64,000 nucleotides of DNA, from NCBI GenBank assembly GCA_910574455.1, contig CAJSYZ010000009.1, positions 2,993,040-3,057,039 of the forward strand, written 5' to 3'. Every line of letters begins with the position of its first letter. Position 1 is the first letter of the stretch. The DNA is from Trichaptum fuscoviolaceum (lineage: Eukaryota > Basidiomycota > Agaricomycetes > Hymenochaetales > Trichaptaceae). The notes beneath the pieces are model-generated. The model was given only the letters and a program-made list of their open reading frames with translations. It did no database searches and was not told the DNA's origin. Below, one piece after another: positions 10,564 through 23,591 of this stretch. A program made the position numbers and the translations under genes.

Positions 10564-11860
10564 TCAAGTAGAGTCCACCAACGAAACATGCTTTTGGCTC
10601 CTGGGAGTTATTATGCACTTGAATGGTCTCGGTAAACTGAAGAATATGCGGTAAGCCGTTACGCATCATTTGCATCCAAAGAGCAGATGCAAACCTGCTA
10701 AATCCCGAGACGAAAGATATCTCGGGCGGTTTTTCCTTTCTGCTTCCTGGGTCGACGTACGGACCCATATCAAAGACAGCAAGCACCGTTGCTATGGTTA
10801 ACCAGACAGTCGCATCTGCAAAGAAGCGTCCCGGGCATATCCTAATCATTTCCGTAAGTGCGGATCTTGATTGAGCAAGATGAACCTACCATCTGCCAAA
10901 TCCGAACACAAGGTCGTTGTGATCGATGTATGCTCCAAGTTCTCGTTCACAATTCATATCCGCTTTTTTTCTCTTCTTCAAGTGTTCCAGGCGTCTTTCC
11001 GTAAGGAATTGAAGAGGGTCGTGGTAATTTTCTTCGTCTTTCATCATTGCCCTATATATACTATCAGTAAGCCTACTTCGCGCAAGGCAAGGCAGACGGA
11101 CTCGTACCATATGTTGCCCAGTATTATTGATCCGGACGGAATAATCCAATCGCCGGATTTCTCTCCTTTTGTTGTTGCATGCGGAGTACCTGAGGTCAGA
11201 TTTGTAAGAAACGTAACGCCTAGCAAATGGTTGCATTATCTCACCGAGAGGTCCACTTGGATGGAATCTTAAGTACAGAAAGCGTTAGATTGTGCAATAT
11301 CTGAACATCATCATGGAGATATACCGGTAAGTTTCTTCAACTACGCCATCGACGTACGGAAGGTCCGGTCGATCGTCCAAAGTTGGCAAGCGCTCTCCTC
11401 CAGTAAGATTGTCAATCTCAAACTGCGCTTTTCTGGCCACCTCTGGATGCAATACCATATTCAGGATGAATGAAAGCAACGTCGAGGACGTCTTGACGCA
11501 TCGCAAGTGATCGATAAGCTGAGATAACGGAAGGGAATCTCACAACACTTCCCGTGTCGTAAGCAGCTGAAGAGTTCAATATTAGACTCTGCCAGAGCTC
11601 GCTGCAGTCAAACTACTTACCTGTAAAAGTGACCATAGCGACTCCCTTGACGTCCTCATCTGCTGCCTAAGAATAACCAGGGATAGTACGGAAGGAGGCC
11701 CTATGGAGAACCGGAAAAGAGATGGTACATACTCTCCTTGATTTTAGCTCCTCAACAGGAGCATTCATGACCGCCTCGTTCACCTCCCGAATTCGGAAGG
11801 TGTAACGCTTGACCTCCACCCCAGGAAACCATGACGGGAACCAAACAGGCACATGTCGCA
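10564..11860 (-). CDS. cytochrome P450, C-terminal part (5' end not found)
   Basis: Nine exons joined by GT-AG introns keep one frame for 283 codons: 11860-11733, 11666-11621, 11566-11544, 11491-11325, 11267-11245, 11189-11108, 11051-10890, 10841-10695 and 10636-10564. Landmarks in order are RHVPVWFP, the I-helix oxygen-binding motif AAYDTGS, LHPEVARKAQFEID, the K-helix EETYRFHP, PHATTKG, and the heme-binding loop FGFGRWICPGRFF with its Cys ligand. The loop has Trp where Arg is usual. The protein ends KCIITPRSQKHVSL. This fits fungal OrdA-type monooxygenases, which hydroxylate small metabolites at the ER membrane. The N-terminal 200 or so residues, including the membrane anchor, could not be found in 11861-12700; a stop lies upstream of the first exon in its frame. 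It may be a 5'-truncated pseudogene. Confidence 0.8.
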
Positions 11861-13632
11861 CTGCGGTAACTCACATTACAGTAGAAGAAAGCTGGCTAAC
11901 ATGCCATATCCTGAACCTCGAATGTTTTCTATATGGTAGAGATCTGTACAAAAGATTTCCGCAAATGAGCAGCTAGCCGCCAGTGCATTGAATGAAAAGA
12001 TAGTAGATATTGATAGATCATGGGTGGAAAGCGGAGAACGAGGAATTCGATGTATCCCCTTGATTAGCGTATAATCAGATCGAGCATCTGCTACCAGTAG
12101 TCCCTTTTGGCAGTGGTGCTGTGTTTTCGAAAACGAATGGTAAGCGAGGTGTACGAGACCAGGCCCAGACCCGAGATTCGTGACAAGACGACTATTGCGA
12201 CATACGGATATCCTACAGCGTACGGGCCATGCAATATCGTTTATTTGCAAAAGCTCGATAATCTTTGCAAACCTACATGTAAGTTCGGGGACTAAGGTAA
12301 AGCAATTGTATTCAGACTTACCTCAACGCGCTCCGAGAGCGGCCACGTTCAAAATGCCACCTCACGAACACAGGGCATGATAGTCTCGAATATAGGACGC
12401 GGAAGCAGTCACAGCAAGATCGCAAGTTGTTTATTCAGGTAGTCTGCGATTCACGGTGGATGCACTTGGCTGCTGAGACTCCCTGAGATCATAAAATCGA
12501 AGATGTGCACCCCGAGTGACTAAACTCGAGCCAGTCGCGATATAGCAGCTGATTTACGAGTCTACCGAAAGACAAGCAGTGCGACCTGCTCAATCCCAAG
12601 ACCCTAAATATTGATTAACGAGAGCATTCGCTTGGTGGCACCTGAGGAACTGTAGCAAGGTGATGGTGGAAGTTCCGAAGGAGTCTATATGAACATACGA
12701 GGACGCGCGACTTGCTTCACGTACTACGTGCCTCTTATTCACCAACCTTCATTCTTTTACCAGCACCTCTTAAAACTCTAGTACACGTGTTCGCATAGTG
12801 GGCCACTACCTAATCCTTTGCAAAAAGTTGTCGCAAGCAGCGCGAAGTTGAAAAATAATCAAGCCCAACGAAGTTACGAGGTAGTGGAAAATTTTTCGAG
12901 TTTGGAACGAGAGTGGACTGGGGATTACTATTGAAGTTCCACGGTGAGTAGTTGAGCAGTCTTCTGCTGAGAATACTGACATATTAAGAGTATATATGTA
13001 GAGATTAGATATGAGTATAGGTTACCGTCAGAGACAGGGGACGGGGTGACTACCAACTGGAGAACAGCTTGAAAAAGCGCTAGAAACATGCAAGGTTGTC
13101 TGGTCGCATCACAAGTCCAAACTCTTCAGATCCATAAACCACAGCTACTATTTTATTAGCGTGTCTCAAGAGCGGACGAGATCTGAAGTTGTGGTCCGGA
13201 GCGGTCATGGGCTGAAAAAGAGCTCAAGAAACTGGTGGGTCTTTATACATTTGAAAGAACAAGGACCACGACTCACACTGAGTGTCTTTCTGTCGGCCAC
13301 ACAGCCGGGTAGACTTACACGTATGGTATGCCAGGCCTACCTCACGGGATACTGGTTTCTCGACGGTCACTTCAAATCTCTTGATAGGCGATTCGATTCC
13401 CACCTCTGCCAAACCACTCATCATCAGACTTATTTTGTTCAGGAGTAGCCTCAGTACTGAGACACCGGTACTAATATTGTTCCGTGGAAGGTCAGGCTGC
13501 TCGAACAGGAATCGTAGTGAGCCGTATCTCACTGATAACTCACCCGACGTCGACTTCTGCTCCTTTTACCATTGAAGCCGATTTCATCAACAATTCCCTA
13601 CCAATATCGCTCTCAGTTCGTATGCGAAGGAC
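11861..13632. other. no gene recognised (upstream of P450 and BTB genes)
   Basis: This should contain the P450 N-terminal exons if they existed, but no membrane anchor, Pro-rich hinge or C-helix was recognised on the minus strand. Short open frames at 13161-13532 resemble nothing known. The promoter of the BTB gene is presumably in the last few hundred bases. Confidence 0.4.
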
Positions 13633-14535
13633 ATGGCTTTCACTGTTGGCGCACCTTTTGATTCTGACCCCGGCGCTGACGTTGTGCTCCTTTCATGCGA
13701 CAACTTCGCCTTTCTTGTCCGGAAGGACATCCTTTGTCTCGCTTCACCAGTCTTCAACGATATGTTCTCCCTTCCTCAACCAAAAGTAGTGGCCGACAAT
13801 GATTCCTTGGAGTCCCTCGCCGAAACGACCTTGCCGTCCGTCCAACTATACGAAACAGGACTGGTACTCGATATCATCCTCCAGTTTTGTTACCCCCTTT
13901 CCACGCCGACTGGTATAGACGGCTTTGGAACAGTGCTTGCGGTACGCGTGGCCGCGGATAAGTACGATATGGGATTCATTCAGTCCAAGCTGGACGACTC
14001 TATAAAGGCAGCATACCCAAAGAATCTTGCGTACAGCTTACTTTTATATCGCATTGCTTGTGAGAAAAAGCAGGAAGTACAAGCTCAATTATATGCTCTG
14101 GACTGTCTGAAACTTCCGTATATGTCGCTCGTGAGGCACTGGCCATCATCAACGCTGGACGCGGCCCTGGTTAATCTCATCGATTACCATCAAGCAATTA
14201 CGAAAACAGTCGTCAACACCATTGCCAGCCACCGATTTATTGAATCATCAGGTTGCAAAGACCTTTTCCGGTCAAACTGTCCGACGTGCTTCTTCTGGGA
14301 CGGGCGTTCATCCCAACCAAAGTGGTGGAAAGACAACATCGCATCTTGTCTGAAAAGGATCAACAGCAACGGGCCGATTCTCGGACATGTGTTGAACTCT
14401 GGAGATGATATTGGGGTCATGTTTTGTCACGAATGTGCTTCTCAAGGATTTCGCAATTGGTTTACGATAGAAGAGAAGATGAGCAAATCTATTGAAGACG
14501 AGACAAAGAAGGTCTGTCTTTCCTCAGCAGAGTGA
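13633..14535 (+). CDS. BTB/POZ domain protein
   Basis: An intact single-exon frame of 300 residues. The start ATG gives MAFTVGAPFDSDPGADVVL, which leads straight into the BTB fold; the core is DVVLLSCDNFAFLVRKDIL and SPVFNDMFSLP (about residues 15-50), followed by the helical back half to about residue 115. BTB domains mediate dimerisation and often bring substrates to Cullin-3 ligases; many Agaricomycete genomes have large families of such single-domain proteins. The C-terminal half has no recognised domain but contains paired cysteines (CPTC, CHEC), which could bind metal. Its substrate is unknown. Confidence 0.8.
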   Translation: MAFTVGAPFDSDPGADVVLLSCDNFAFLVRKDILCLASPVFNDMFSLPQPKVVADNDSLESLAETTLPSVQLYETGLVLDIILQFCYPLSTPTGIDGFGTVLAVRVAADKYDMGFIQSKLDDSIKAAYPKNLAYSLLLYRIACEKKQEVQAQLYALDCLKLPYMSLVRHWPSSTLDAALVNLIDYHQAITKTVVNTIASHRFIESSGCKDLFRSNCPTCFFWDGRSSQPKWWKDNIASCLKRINSNGPILGHVLNSGDDIGVMFCHECASQGFRNWFTIEEKMSKSIEDETKKVCLSSAE

Positions 14536-15039
14536 TGGCCTTCAACTGACGCGGTCGAACACCAACACAGGTCAAACTCGTTCTTCCTTGGAAGTCCACT
14601 AAATAAGAGGACGAAATTTGACTATCGGACGATGACAGGTCATTATTCGCAGTAGGCGCTGAGTGCAAACCACATAAGGAAAATGGTTTCATGAGTTGTG
14701 AATCCTTTCTCTTCAATTTGCGTCGTAACACGAGTTGACATGCTACTTAAGTATGTACCATATTAAAGATACAGGACTATTGTTTTTACCCCGAGCCTGC
14801 AATGTCAGTTTTGCTAGAACGTCAAACCTTTCCTTGACTTTGGAAAACTTGGTGTTTACAAACTCAATACTCCTCGAAGGTGGTCATATTGTTGAACTAT
14901 TAGAATTCAACTCAGCGTCTCGGAATGTCCGCGGAGGTATGTCATTCCATCACGAGAAACAGTTTGTGCCCTCGTTACTCATGGGGATTGAACCTTCTTC
15001 CTGAGTACCGAACTTCTCAAGCCTCATGTGGACCTAGTT
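14536..15039. other. no gene recognised
   Basis: Spacer between the convergent BTB gene and F-box gene B. Nothing recognisable is seen. The duplicated 3' flank shared with F-box gene A begins at about 15040. Confidence 0.4.
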
Positions 15040-15119
15040 CATGGAGGAATGAATAACGATTAATACGCACGCGACTCGCCAGGAAACTTGAATGACTGCC
15101 GACTTACCTGAGCGTCATC

Positions 15120-17067
15120 TTACGAAGAAGTCTGCGGCACAACGAAAACGTGGAATCCGATGCCCCTATACCGTGCCCCTTCAACCGTGTCTTCAAACGT
15201 GTATATTATCCTCTCGCCATCCATATACACACCATTATACCATCCGTGTTCTGGCAGGCCCTCGGCAAGCCTTTGTATTGTTTCGACATACGCCAGCCTC
15301 CCCTTTTGTACCACCTTGGGACCGGGATAGATTTTCCCATCGGGGGGGATCTGGAAGTGGCATGTTTTATCCACGAGTTGCAGACGAGTAGTCTTATTCA
15401 ACCGCACTGAACCCTCTTCAGCTTCGGATTCAGACTCAGACTCAGGCTCCTCCTTCTCCTCTTCCTCCTTCTCCTCCTCTTCCGAGTCCTCCCCATTCGC
15501 AAGAAGATATTCCGCGTGCATGAAGACATATGGATTGAAATCCCTGACAATGACTTTATCTCCATCCATTGTTGCCAGTCTCTGGCCATAAATTGCGGAG
15601 TCCAGGCAACTTGAGTCGAGAGGCATTACACCAGCACCGTTATATATCCATACTACCGCATTACCTTGCAGAGCCCAATCCTCCCATGGCAGATCCCTCA
15701 CATTATCGGAATCCGCTGCACTCCACATCTCGGAAGTCTCTACAGCCTCAAGCAAAGTCCTGCGATACACCACCAGTTCCGAGAGTTCGTCGCGTTTGCG
15801 AGGACAGATTTGGACGAGAATGATGGCTTTCTCGGGGTCAGGGTAAAAGGGATCGCGGCAAGCGGATGAAGTCGACGCTGTGTCGCCCAGAATTGGGTAT
15901 GCATTGCAGTGCACTCTGTGTAACTGCACTTTCCCCTCGAAGCCCAATGGTCTTGGTAGATGTAAACGCACGATGCGTCGGAATCGTGTATCGGTGATTC
16001 CTTCGAGTCTCTTAGGGTCCGGTAGTTTGATGATCTCCAGTACCGCATCTTCCGCATGAGGAAGGACGAGCAAATCTTGTGCAAGAAAAATGAATCTACC
16101 ACATACTGAGAAAGACAATGTCTCTCTCTTCATCGATGTTTTGTCAGCGCAATAAAAATGCCGAAACAAGTCGCCAAAGGCTCACAATGACGATGTCGCC
16201 GCTTGGCCAATGTATTAGTAAAAGTTCTCCAACATCGATATCATCAAGGTTATCTGCGATGCTTCTGTCTTCTGACAAAAGCAGCACCAACCACTGACCA
16301 ACTATTTCCACTTGTGCAGAAAAGCGTAGTATATCGAGCCCCGCATATTCTATAGAAATTTCTGCTTTCACCGTGAGTGGATGGAAATCCCTTGTCGAAT
16401 ACTGTCTCAGATGAACAATTATCTTATTCTCAAATTCCGCGCTGAAGAAACAAAGAATAAGAGCCGACATAGGGAGACTATTAAAAAGGACTGACATTTC
16501 TTGCGCTATAACAAAGCAAATTAAATCATACTCATGTACGGTAAGGCCAGCAGCCAAGAGGCGACCTCTAAAAGCGGGTAGGTTGCGAAAGTCGCGAGAG
16601 TCGTCCTTATGGTTTTGGCAAGACGAGAAATCAATCACGCGCAGATTCCAATCATCCTCCCCACTTCCCTCAATGTCCTCCACTAGTACACCATCCTGGA
16701 ACCTAAAAATAGACGACGCATAGTATTGACCAGATTCACAAATCTGCTTTGAAAGTTTGAGAGTTGGCCAGCTCTTTTCCCTTCTCAACAACTCCGCCAA
16801 TTTGTCTTTAGCGGACATCGATGAGTGACCATCGACCATGCCATATGCACACAATGCAATGCGATACTGCAGCTCTGTGGAATTCAAAATGACGATATTC
16901 AGTCTCTTGTTGAAGCGCAGGATTGTGATAAGGTCTCGTTTCGGCAAACAAATGAATATGTTTTCGATAATCTCGATGGCGAGTGGATCGAACTGCCCGG
17001 ACGAGGAAAACTCTGATGCGTCAGATTGCCGAAATATTCCGAGAGAGATCATGATAGTCTGAATCAT
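15120..17067 (-). CDS. F-box family protein B
   Basis: Exons 17067-16496, 16441-16186 and 16127-15120, with GT-AG introns of 54 and 58 bases, give 611 residues with no break. The F-box is near residues 25-65 (FDPLAIEIIENIFICLPKRDL). It is followed by a long conserved middle region shared with copies A and D, an acidic linker (runs of Glu with Ser, about 15420-15490) and the family tail LAYVETIQR and VYMDGERII. F-box proteins act as substrate adaptors of SCF ubiquitin ligases; the C-terminal region would be the target-binding part, with no known fold recognised. About 200 bases (16706-16917) are almost identical to copy A, while the flanks are more diverged. Confidence 0.85.
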
Positions 17068-17271
17068 AGTTTCAAGTATAGGGAAGGCGGTGAGCTGCCA
17101 GTGGTCGATGATAGTATTCGAGTTTGTCGACGGGTCGAGGAAAGTAAAGAAGGAAGGTAACAGCGATTGTTAGGCTATCTGGGCTGCAAGGATCACTGTC
17201 AGCGCCGATTCAAAACCAAACAAACAAAGCAATCAACATGAAGTAGGCGTTGTCAGAAGCCCGTAGTCCGA

Positions 17272-20200
17272 GGGTTTTTATATTCTATATGCTCGTAGGC
17301 GAAGCGAAGCGCTGCGGCCGTCCCTTGGGCCTTGGCTGGAGGCTCATGAGTCATGACCATCAATGACCATGCCACCATGACTCTCCCGCCACGGTATCAG
17401 TTTGGCTCAGCTCCCTTCTCAAATCATTGCACCATCCATTTCACCATTCGCGAACTGTATTCCATTCGCCTATCCTTTCTTTTCTCGCTCCCTAATTTCC
17501 TATTCCTATTTCTTTCTCTATTCTTGAGTTTTAGGGTCCGGATCGAAACCCATCACCGGAACACACTGGCAAAGCTTGGGATGCGGCCCCGCTCCTGTAG
17601 AAACGTGCTTTCTCAGAGACATTGGTGTAGGCCTAGGGAGTACGCGTGCGCTCAAGTCTTCCCATCGAGTCCGAACGTGCACTGCCCAACCCCAAAGTCC
17701 TTCCATCTTTCCTGGATCCTGAACTTGTGCATATATGCGGAATGCCCCTTAATAGAATTGACTTGAAGCACTGAGCACTCTGAGACATTCGCATCGCAGT
17801 CTAGCTCTCATAATTGATCCACGTTCGAATCACCACTCCCGTTCAACTGGCGTCTGAAGGAGGGGATTCGCCATCTACCGCCTGCATTCCGTATTCCGGG
17901 TGCGCATCACTCACTCACTGGCATGCAAATGAGAGGCTCTCATGGCCTCTTTCTCATCTTTTTCTTACATCTTTTCTTTTCGCACACACGAACAAAAGCT
18001 GCGGCGGCGACCGGTCAGCCACGATAATTGCGGTAAGATGAGCGACACAGTACAGTGTTTCGACACTCCTTGAAACACCTATTCGTAAAATCTAGAATTT
18101 AATTCACATCATCAGTTAAATGCTTGCTATTCCTCATGTTCTCCTTCGGATACATACTCTATATCATATCAAGCAAATAGCCTGCAATCAAGTGGTCTAC
18201 ATAAATTAAGAAGAGTAAAGCTTTAATTTGAAGAAAATGTCACATTTTACCCGTCTGTGAAACACAGTCACAAAGTGTGACATGAGCATGAAATTCTCGT
18301 GTAGTTGTCCTAATCAAGGCATATTTCCCACCCAATGTTGTCACAACCCAAGCTGCAAAACATATCATTTGCTATACAAGACTTTGACATTATTTTCGTA
18401 CAGAGTTACAGAGAGTATATGCTATAACATAAGCCATGTATCCTTTGAGCCAAAGACAATTGGAATTGGAATTGCTGTTGAATTTATAAAAATGAAATTA
18501 CAATGTGTTTAAGACTCAGAATGCTGATTTTAAGACAATTCTATGTCTAAATTATTTGGATCTCACCGGATCAATGATATATTTAATACAGCCATACCTA
18601 TAGCTCACCCATACACTTGAGTCAAAGATTAGAACCAAGAGGTTCAATGATAGTGGAGGAAATCGAGTTGTTTCAAGGAACAATTGGGTTCCAAGGAGTG
18701 GTCAAACACTGTAATCTGTCTCCCCTCTTTCTTTTCATTCACTGGCCCGGGCAGTCCATTGGGCGTCCGAGTCATGACCCATCATTCTCTCGTCCTGGCA
18801 TGCAGTCTTATTTTTTTCTTCTTGTTCCAAGCAGGCGAAGTTCGCGTTGATTATGGCAAACTCGTGCTCACGGCGGTGATGACGTTTACGCCGGGCCTTC
18901 AAGTTACGTTTGTCTTCTTCAAAGTGGAAGGTCAAAGTTCCCCGAGATCAGCATTGCCGGAGATTCCCTTCCGTCAAGTGTGTTCGACGGTGTTACCCGC
19001 GACGTTTTGCCGGTGGGATAAACTTGAAAGCGCGTCCGAGTCGGCCGAAGACACCCGGCATTAGGATTTGGATGGGAGTTCAACCTGAAGAATACGCGAT
19101 GAACATCGACCGAGCGAGGCGACTCTCGCGTTCATACACTGCTGGCGTACATCATGTAGCCGCCTGAGACCACGAACGTTCGACAGCGAAATCACGTACG
19201 ATGGTCTTTTTGAATCAGAGTCGACTCGGAGGTCAGAAGCCAGATGGACAAGAATCATGCCCTGGTATGTGTGCAATGGTGAGCATTAAGTTGAAGTTGA
19301 ATAAATACCAATTTATCCAGTGTGTTCAAGCTCCTATAGGAGAGCATGAGGTCACCCAATTGAACGTGATCAACGTTTATATGCCTTATATCAGGAAAGG
19401 AAGCATAGAGCACAGCTCGGAATCGAACTTTGAAATTCCGTTGGATCAATTCGAACTGGGTTATTCTGGCGTTCGACTGTCGCCGGCGTCAGTCTCGTAC
19501 TACACTGGCAGATGGGCATCGAAGAGAAGCTCTAGCAAAGTCCATATCAGTCAATGCGTTTCAAGTTACATCTTGGCCCGCCCGGAGTCGACAGCGAGGG
19601 CGAGGAAGACGGAGGGGAAAAGTTCCTTTTGGCGGTGAAACCAAGGAACGGTCGAGTTGAACAGATTGTATCTTTGCGCCATCGAGGGGTTCTCGTTGAT
19701 CTCTTGCGAAGCCAGTGACACGCTACCAGAAGACGCGCAAGAAGCTGATGTAGGAGCTTCATAGTAGGTATAAGGCGTCTTTGAAAGACAGATTAGTGCA
19801 TCACTGACAGCGAAAAAGGTCCGAGGCTCAACGGTATAGCAAGAATGGCTCTTGATGCTTAGAAACTTCCTGTTGTCAGGGCTTTAAGGGGATGACCAAC
19901 TTGAGCTATCATTCTGATTGCGTTGATCACTGACCATAATTTATATAGTATAATCCTCCAAGCGGCCTTGAGATCATGGTGAAGACGATGCCCGGTGGTC
20001 CATTGGATCGACATAGGGTCGTCAGGCTTCCGATGACTTTTATCGGGTCGCAGTCTGCCAAGTTTTGTCTTGAAGCCACATTTCCCTAAAAGCACGAGAA
20101 GATATTGTAAACGAACTGTACCGAATATTTTTTCGGGGCCCAGCAAATGCATAGTAGGTACGGCACAATACCCAGCGAAGAGGCCCGGGCCGAGGATGGA

Positions 20201-20327
20201 TAGCCTTATACCACGAAAGACAAGTATTAGCACACTTTCTGGAATGCGTACAGATGAGTATGGAACAAGAAAATTTGTAGAGATAGAATGCGGCGTCCTG
20301 TCTCGAGTTACGAACGATCCAGGACCG
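17272..20327. other. 3-kb stretch without recognisable gene
   Basis: Several open frames of 60-145 codons exist (for example 18684-19064 and 19201-19638, plus), but none resembles a known family or has convincing introns. No TIR or LTR structure was recognised. The 17272 boundary is where similarity between the F-box A and B flanks ends. Confidence 0.4.
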
Positions 20328-22335
20328 TCACATAGCGTATAGGTCCAGATACGTGACTCTGTTGTCCCATTTCCGAGTGAGAATAAGTCTCTCCCCATCC
20401 GTGAACAAATTTTCATAGTCGCCATCATCTTCAAGCTTCGTCACTGTCTCAACGTAAGGAAGCTCCCCGATCTCCTCTGCCTTTCCATCAAGCGAGACAT
20501 TGCTCTCGATCAATCGCATATATGTGCAATCGTTCAGCCACATGGCCCACATCATGTCGTCCTGCTGAGGAGCGCGATGATACGTCCATACACGGCTCTG
20601 CCAGTGCATCTCCTCGGAAAACTCGGAGCTCGCCCCACACTCGCTTGACTCACTGGCAGGCACTGGTACACTGCCTTCCGCCAGGAGGGACGCACGCGCG
20701 CGCCTGACGGCATAGGGGTTGAAGTCCTTTATGGTGAGGAACCGTGCTTGAATCCCAACGAGTCGCTGGCCAAAGTTTGTCGAATTGAAGCCCCATTCAC
20801 CGCGAATCCATCGTACAATCCCACCATTAGGACCAAGCGCCCAGTACGCCCATGGAATATGCACCCCCAGGCCCTCCTTGCTTGGCATTGTAATCGAGGT
20901 TATGAACGCGTTTATGGCCTCCACCAAGGCGTGACGGCGCACAACTAGCATCACATCATTGGCGGGTTTCACGACGATAATAGCACACTCTGGATCGGCC
21001 GTATAAGGATAACGAGATCGAGCAGGATCGAGTTCCGTTGGATGGCGTGTACCGATTGGATTCGTTGGATTCGGCGCAGAGCAACAGTCAATTCTTTCAT
21101 CGAAGTCGTCGGCCATTTGCCTGGGTAGATGCAGGCATGCAATGCGTTTGAAAGTCTTCTCCATATCGCTGTCAAGTTGTTCGTCATGCCCCGGAAGTCT
21201 GATGATTTCGAATAGCTTTGTGTATCCGTTTGATAGAAGTAGCAGATCATGAGTAAGGAAGGCAAAGGCACCGTACGTCTTGGTAGGAACCTCTTCCCTC
21301 TTTCACAAAGTTTAAGGGAGAGCAGTCCGAGGGACAAAGAAGTATATGACTCGCCTTGATTATTTCTCCCTTCCACCAGTTTATAAGTAAAAGTACATCT
21401 TTGCGGCTGTTTGACAGAAGTATGACCATGTACGACCCAACGACCTCAGACCTAACAAGGATACTGTCCCAGTATTCGTTCGTTAGGAAAACCTTCGTAA
21501 AAATTTTGGGATGCATTGCATGAGGATGAGGTAGGCCAGTCGAGTGCTGTCTTAGGTGGACGACGACGTCGCCTATCCATTCATTTCCACTGTGAAGCAG
21601 AGAGCTATTAATTGAGCTTGTCGATTTTGATCAAAAAACTTACATTGCCCGACTTGCAATAATGCCCATTAGATCATGCTCATCCACTGCAAGACAAACA
21701 TCTATGATTTGGCCAGCACCGGGGATAGACATTTCGCGGCAAAACTCCTTGCCACTCGGAGTTCCTGATTCAAGCTTGCTGCAGTCCGAAAAGTCTAATA
21801 ACTTCAGTGTCTCAGAACCACGGTCGCGATCCTCCGATACGCTCTCACAAACATCGCCGAACGCAATGTCATTTGTTAGTCCATAGATCCGTGAAAGAGT
21901 ATCATATCCAGGTATGGTGACACGTCTTGATGTATCGATTGCTCGCCAAGACTCTTCCCCCCTCAGCATCTCCCTCAGCTTGTCATCCAATGAACGAGCT
22001 TTGTCGCCATCCACCAAACCTAAGGTTCGCAATGCGAAAGAGTACTGCAGCGTCGTACTGTTCTTGATAATGTTATTGAGGCGGATGTTGAGACGCAGAG
22101 CAAGGACCAAATCTTGTGGTGCAAGGTAATCAAAGATACTTTCGGCGATCTCATCTGGGATTAAGTCAAAGTAGCCAGAAGACGCAATACCTCCTGGCGA
22201 TTCAGACTGTTTGAGTCGGAGGTCACCGAGGGATATCAAGATTGTCCGAGACGTTGGTCTCAAGCAGAAAGTAAAGAGTTTTGGGAATGCGGCAATTGAT
22301 TTACTTGTGCTACTCGATCCGCTGCTTCGAGACAT
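20328..22335 (-). CDS. F-box family protein D
   Basis: Exons 22335-21644, 21589-21355 and 21299-20328 give about 632 residues in one frame. Both intron positions match copies A and B. The second intron (21300-21354) begins with GC instead of GT (AAG then GCGAGT), a known minor splice class. The F-box lies near residues 50-90 (FDLIPDEIAESIFDYLAPQDL). The family tail is present: IKDFNPYAVRRARASLL, a Ser/Glu-rich linker, ELPYVETVTKL and LFTDGERLIL. It is clearly a paralogue of A and B, but much more diverged. The ATG lies only 71 bases from the end of the Plavaka-type element at 22407, so its promoter has probably been displaced. Confidence 0.8.
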
Positions 22336-22406
22336 AGCAAAGTGTGGTAGAAAGAGAGAGGGGCGACCAATAATGACTGAAAGTTCTGTGAAGACATAAT
22401 ACTAAC

Positions 22407-22827
22407 ATCAGGGAAACTACTTTCTGCTGAAAGTGACTTAAGTGTTACTTAAACGTCCTGAGAGACTGAAGTCTTAAATAAGGCAAGCTTCACTTATTCA
22501 TGCATGTCCTCCCATTATTCAGGACAAGTTGGCTGAAATAAGTGCGGGCTGGCTTAAATAAGGAAAGATGGCTGAATCAGTGCTCTAAGTGTTTCAGGCA
22601 TTCAGCACCCCAGTGCTCCAGTGTATCATCCTTTAATTACAGCAGTACATAAGTGTTGTAAGACGAATTGCAGTGCTCAAGAGTCTAAGTGCATAAGAAC
22701 GATCCAAGTATTTCATTGCATCAGAAATATATAAGACAACATTATGTAGCTATCAGTGCCTCAGCGTTCAAGTACATCAGTCATTTACGCAAGACTAAGC
22801 ATAGCAGTCGCAATCATGGGATCCGCC
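22407..22827. repeat. left terminal and subterminal region of Plavaka-type element, copy 1
   Basis: About 420 bases almost co-linear with 52073-52482. It is dense in short words such as CAGGAC, CAGTGCTC and TTCAGG, as expected of transposase-binding subterminal repeats in CACTA-like elements. It is cut at 22827 by the hAT-like insertion and resumes at 25917. Confidence 0.7.
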
Positions 22828-23591
22828 CAATCACCACACACCATATGCTGCATCGTATTCTGTCATGACAGTGTATCCGATTCAATCCTTATTTGGAAGG
22901 GTATCCGATACTTTACCATATTTGGAAAGTGTGGTGCAAAATGTAAAAAAAATTGGGCTGGGATAGCGTTATATTCAAAACCTGTATTTACTATTACATG
23001 AGACTACTCATTTACTACTTACGATGGCGAGGCGTTCCATACGCATGTCTACCGAGTCGGCGGGCGCGGGCTGGGGGCTGTTCGATCTTCAACTTCTTCT
23101 CGTTGTCAAATCAAACTGCTGACACAAAGGCAGAATCAGCTAGGATGGGGCGCCAGCGCTGAAGCTGATAGGTATTGTCGACGAGAACGCGCTTGCTGAT
23201 GTAGGCTTCAGTCTTGATTTTCGGAGCTTCACCTTGTTTGCAACCTGAGTCCAGTTCCTGTAGTAAATTTCATTAACAAGCATACTTCGAAGGACAAGCC
23301 ACTTACACATCATTGAAGAAGATGCTATCCTTAGCATCTTTCATCGGGATGCAACGGTCAAGGTCCTTGGAAAGTAACCTTAGTATCAACGTGTAGGCCG
23401 GGTAGAAGTCTTTGCTGAACTAATTGGGAGAAAGAGTGTCGTCGAGAAGCCGTCCCCTGTTGATGGTTCCGATCACGGCCACGGAACAGATGCTGGAGGG
23501 TCAATCAGTGAGTGTCGAAGACCATAAGGATATGAATAAAACTCACTCTTCCAAAGGGGTGCCTCACCTACAACGCGCTCTCCGCCTTTGA

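Noticed and set aside
18684..19638. Plus-strand ORFs as genes between F-box B and D
   Set aside because: No domain, no consistent splice pattern and no homologue in the duplicated parts of the window; kept only as a gene-free note.
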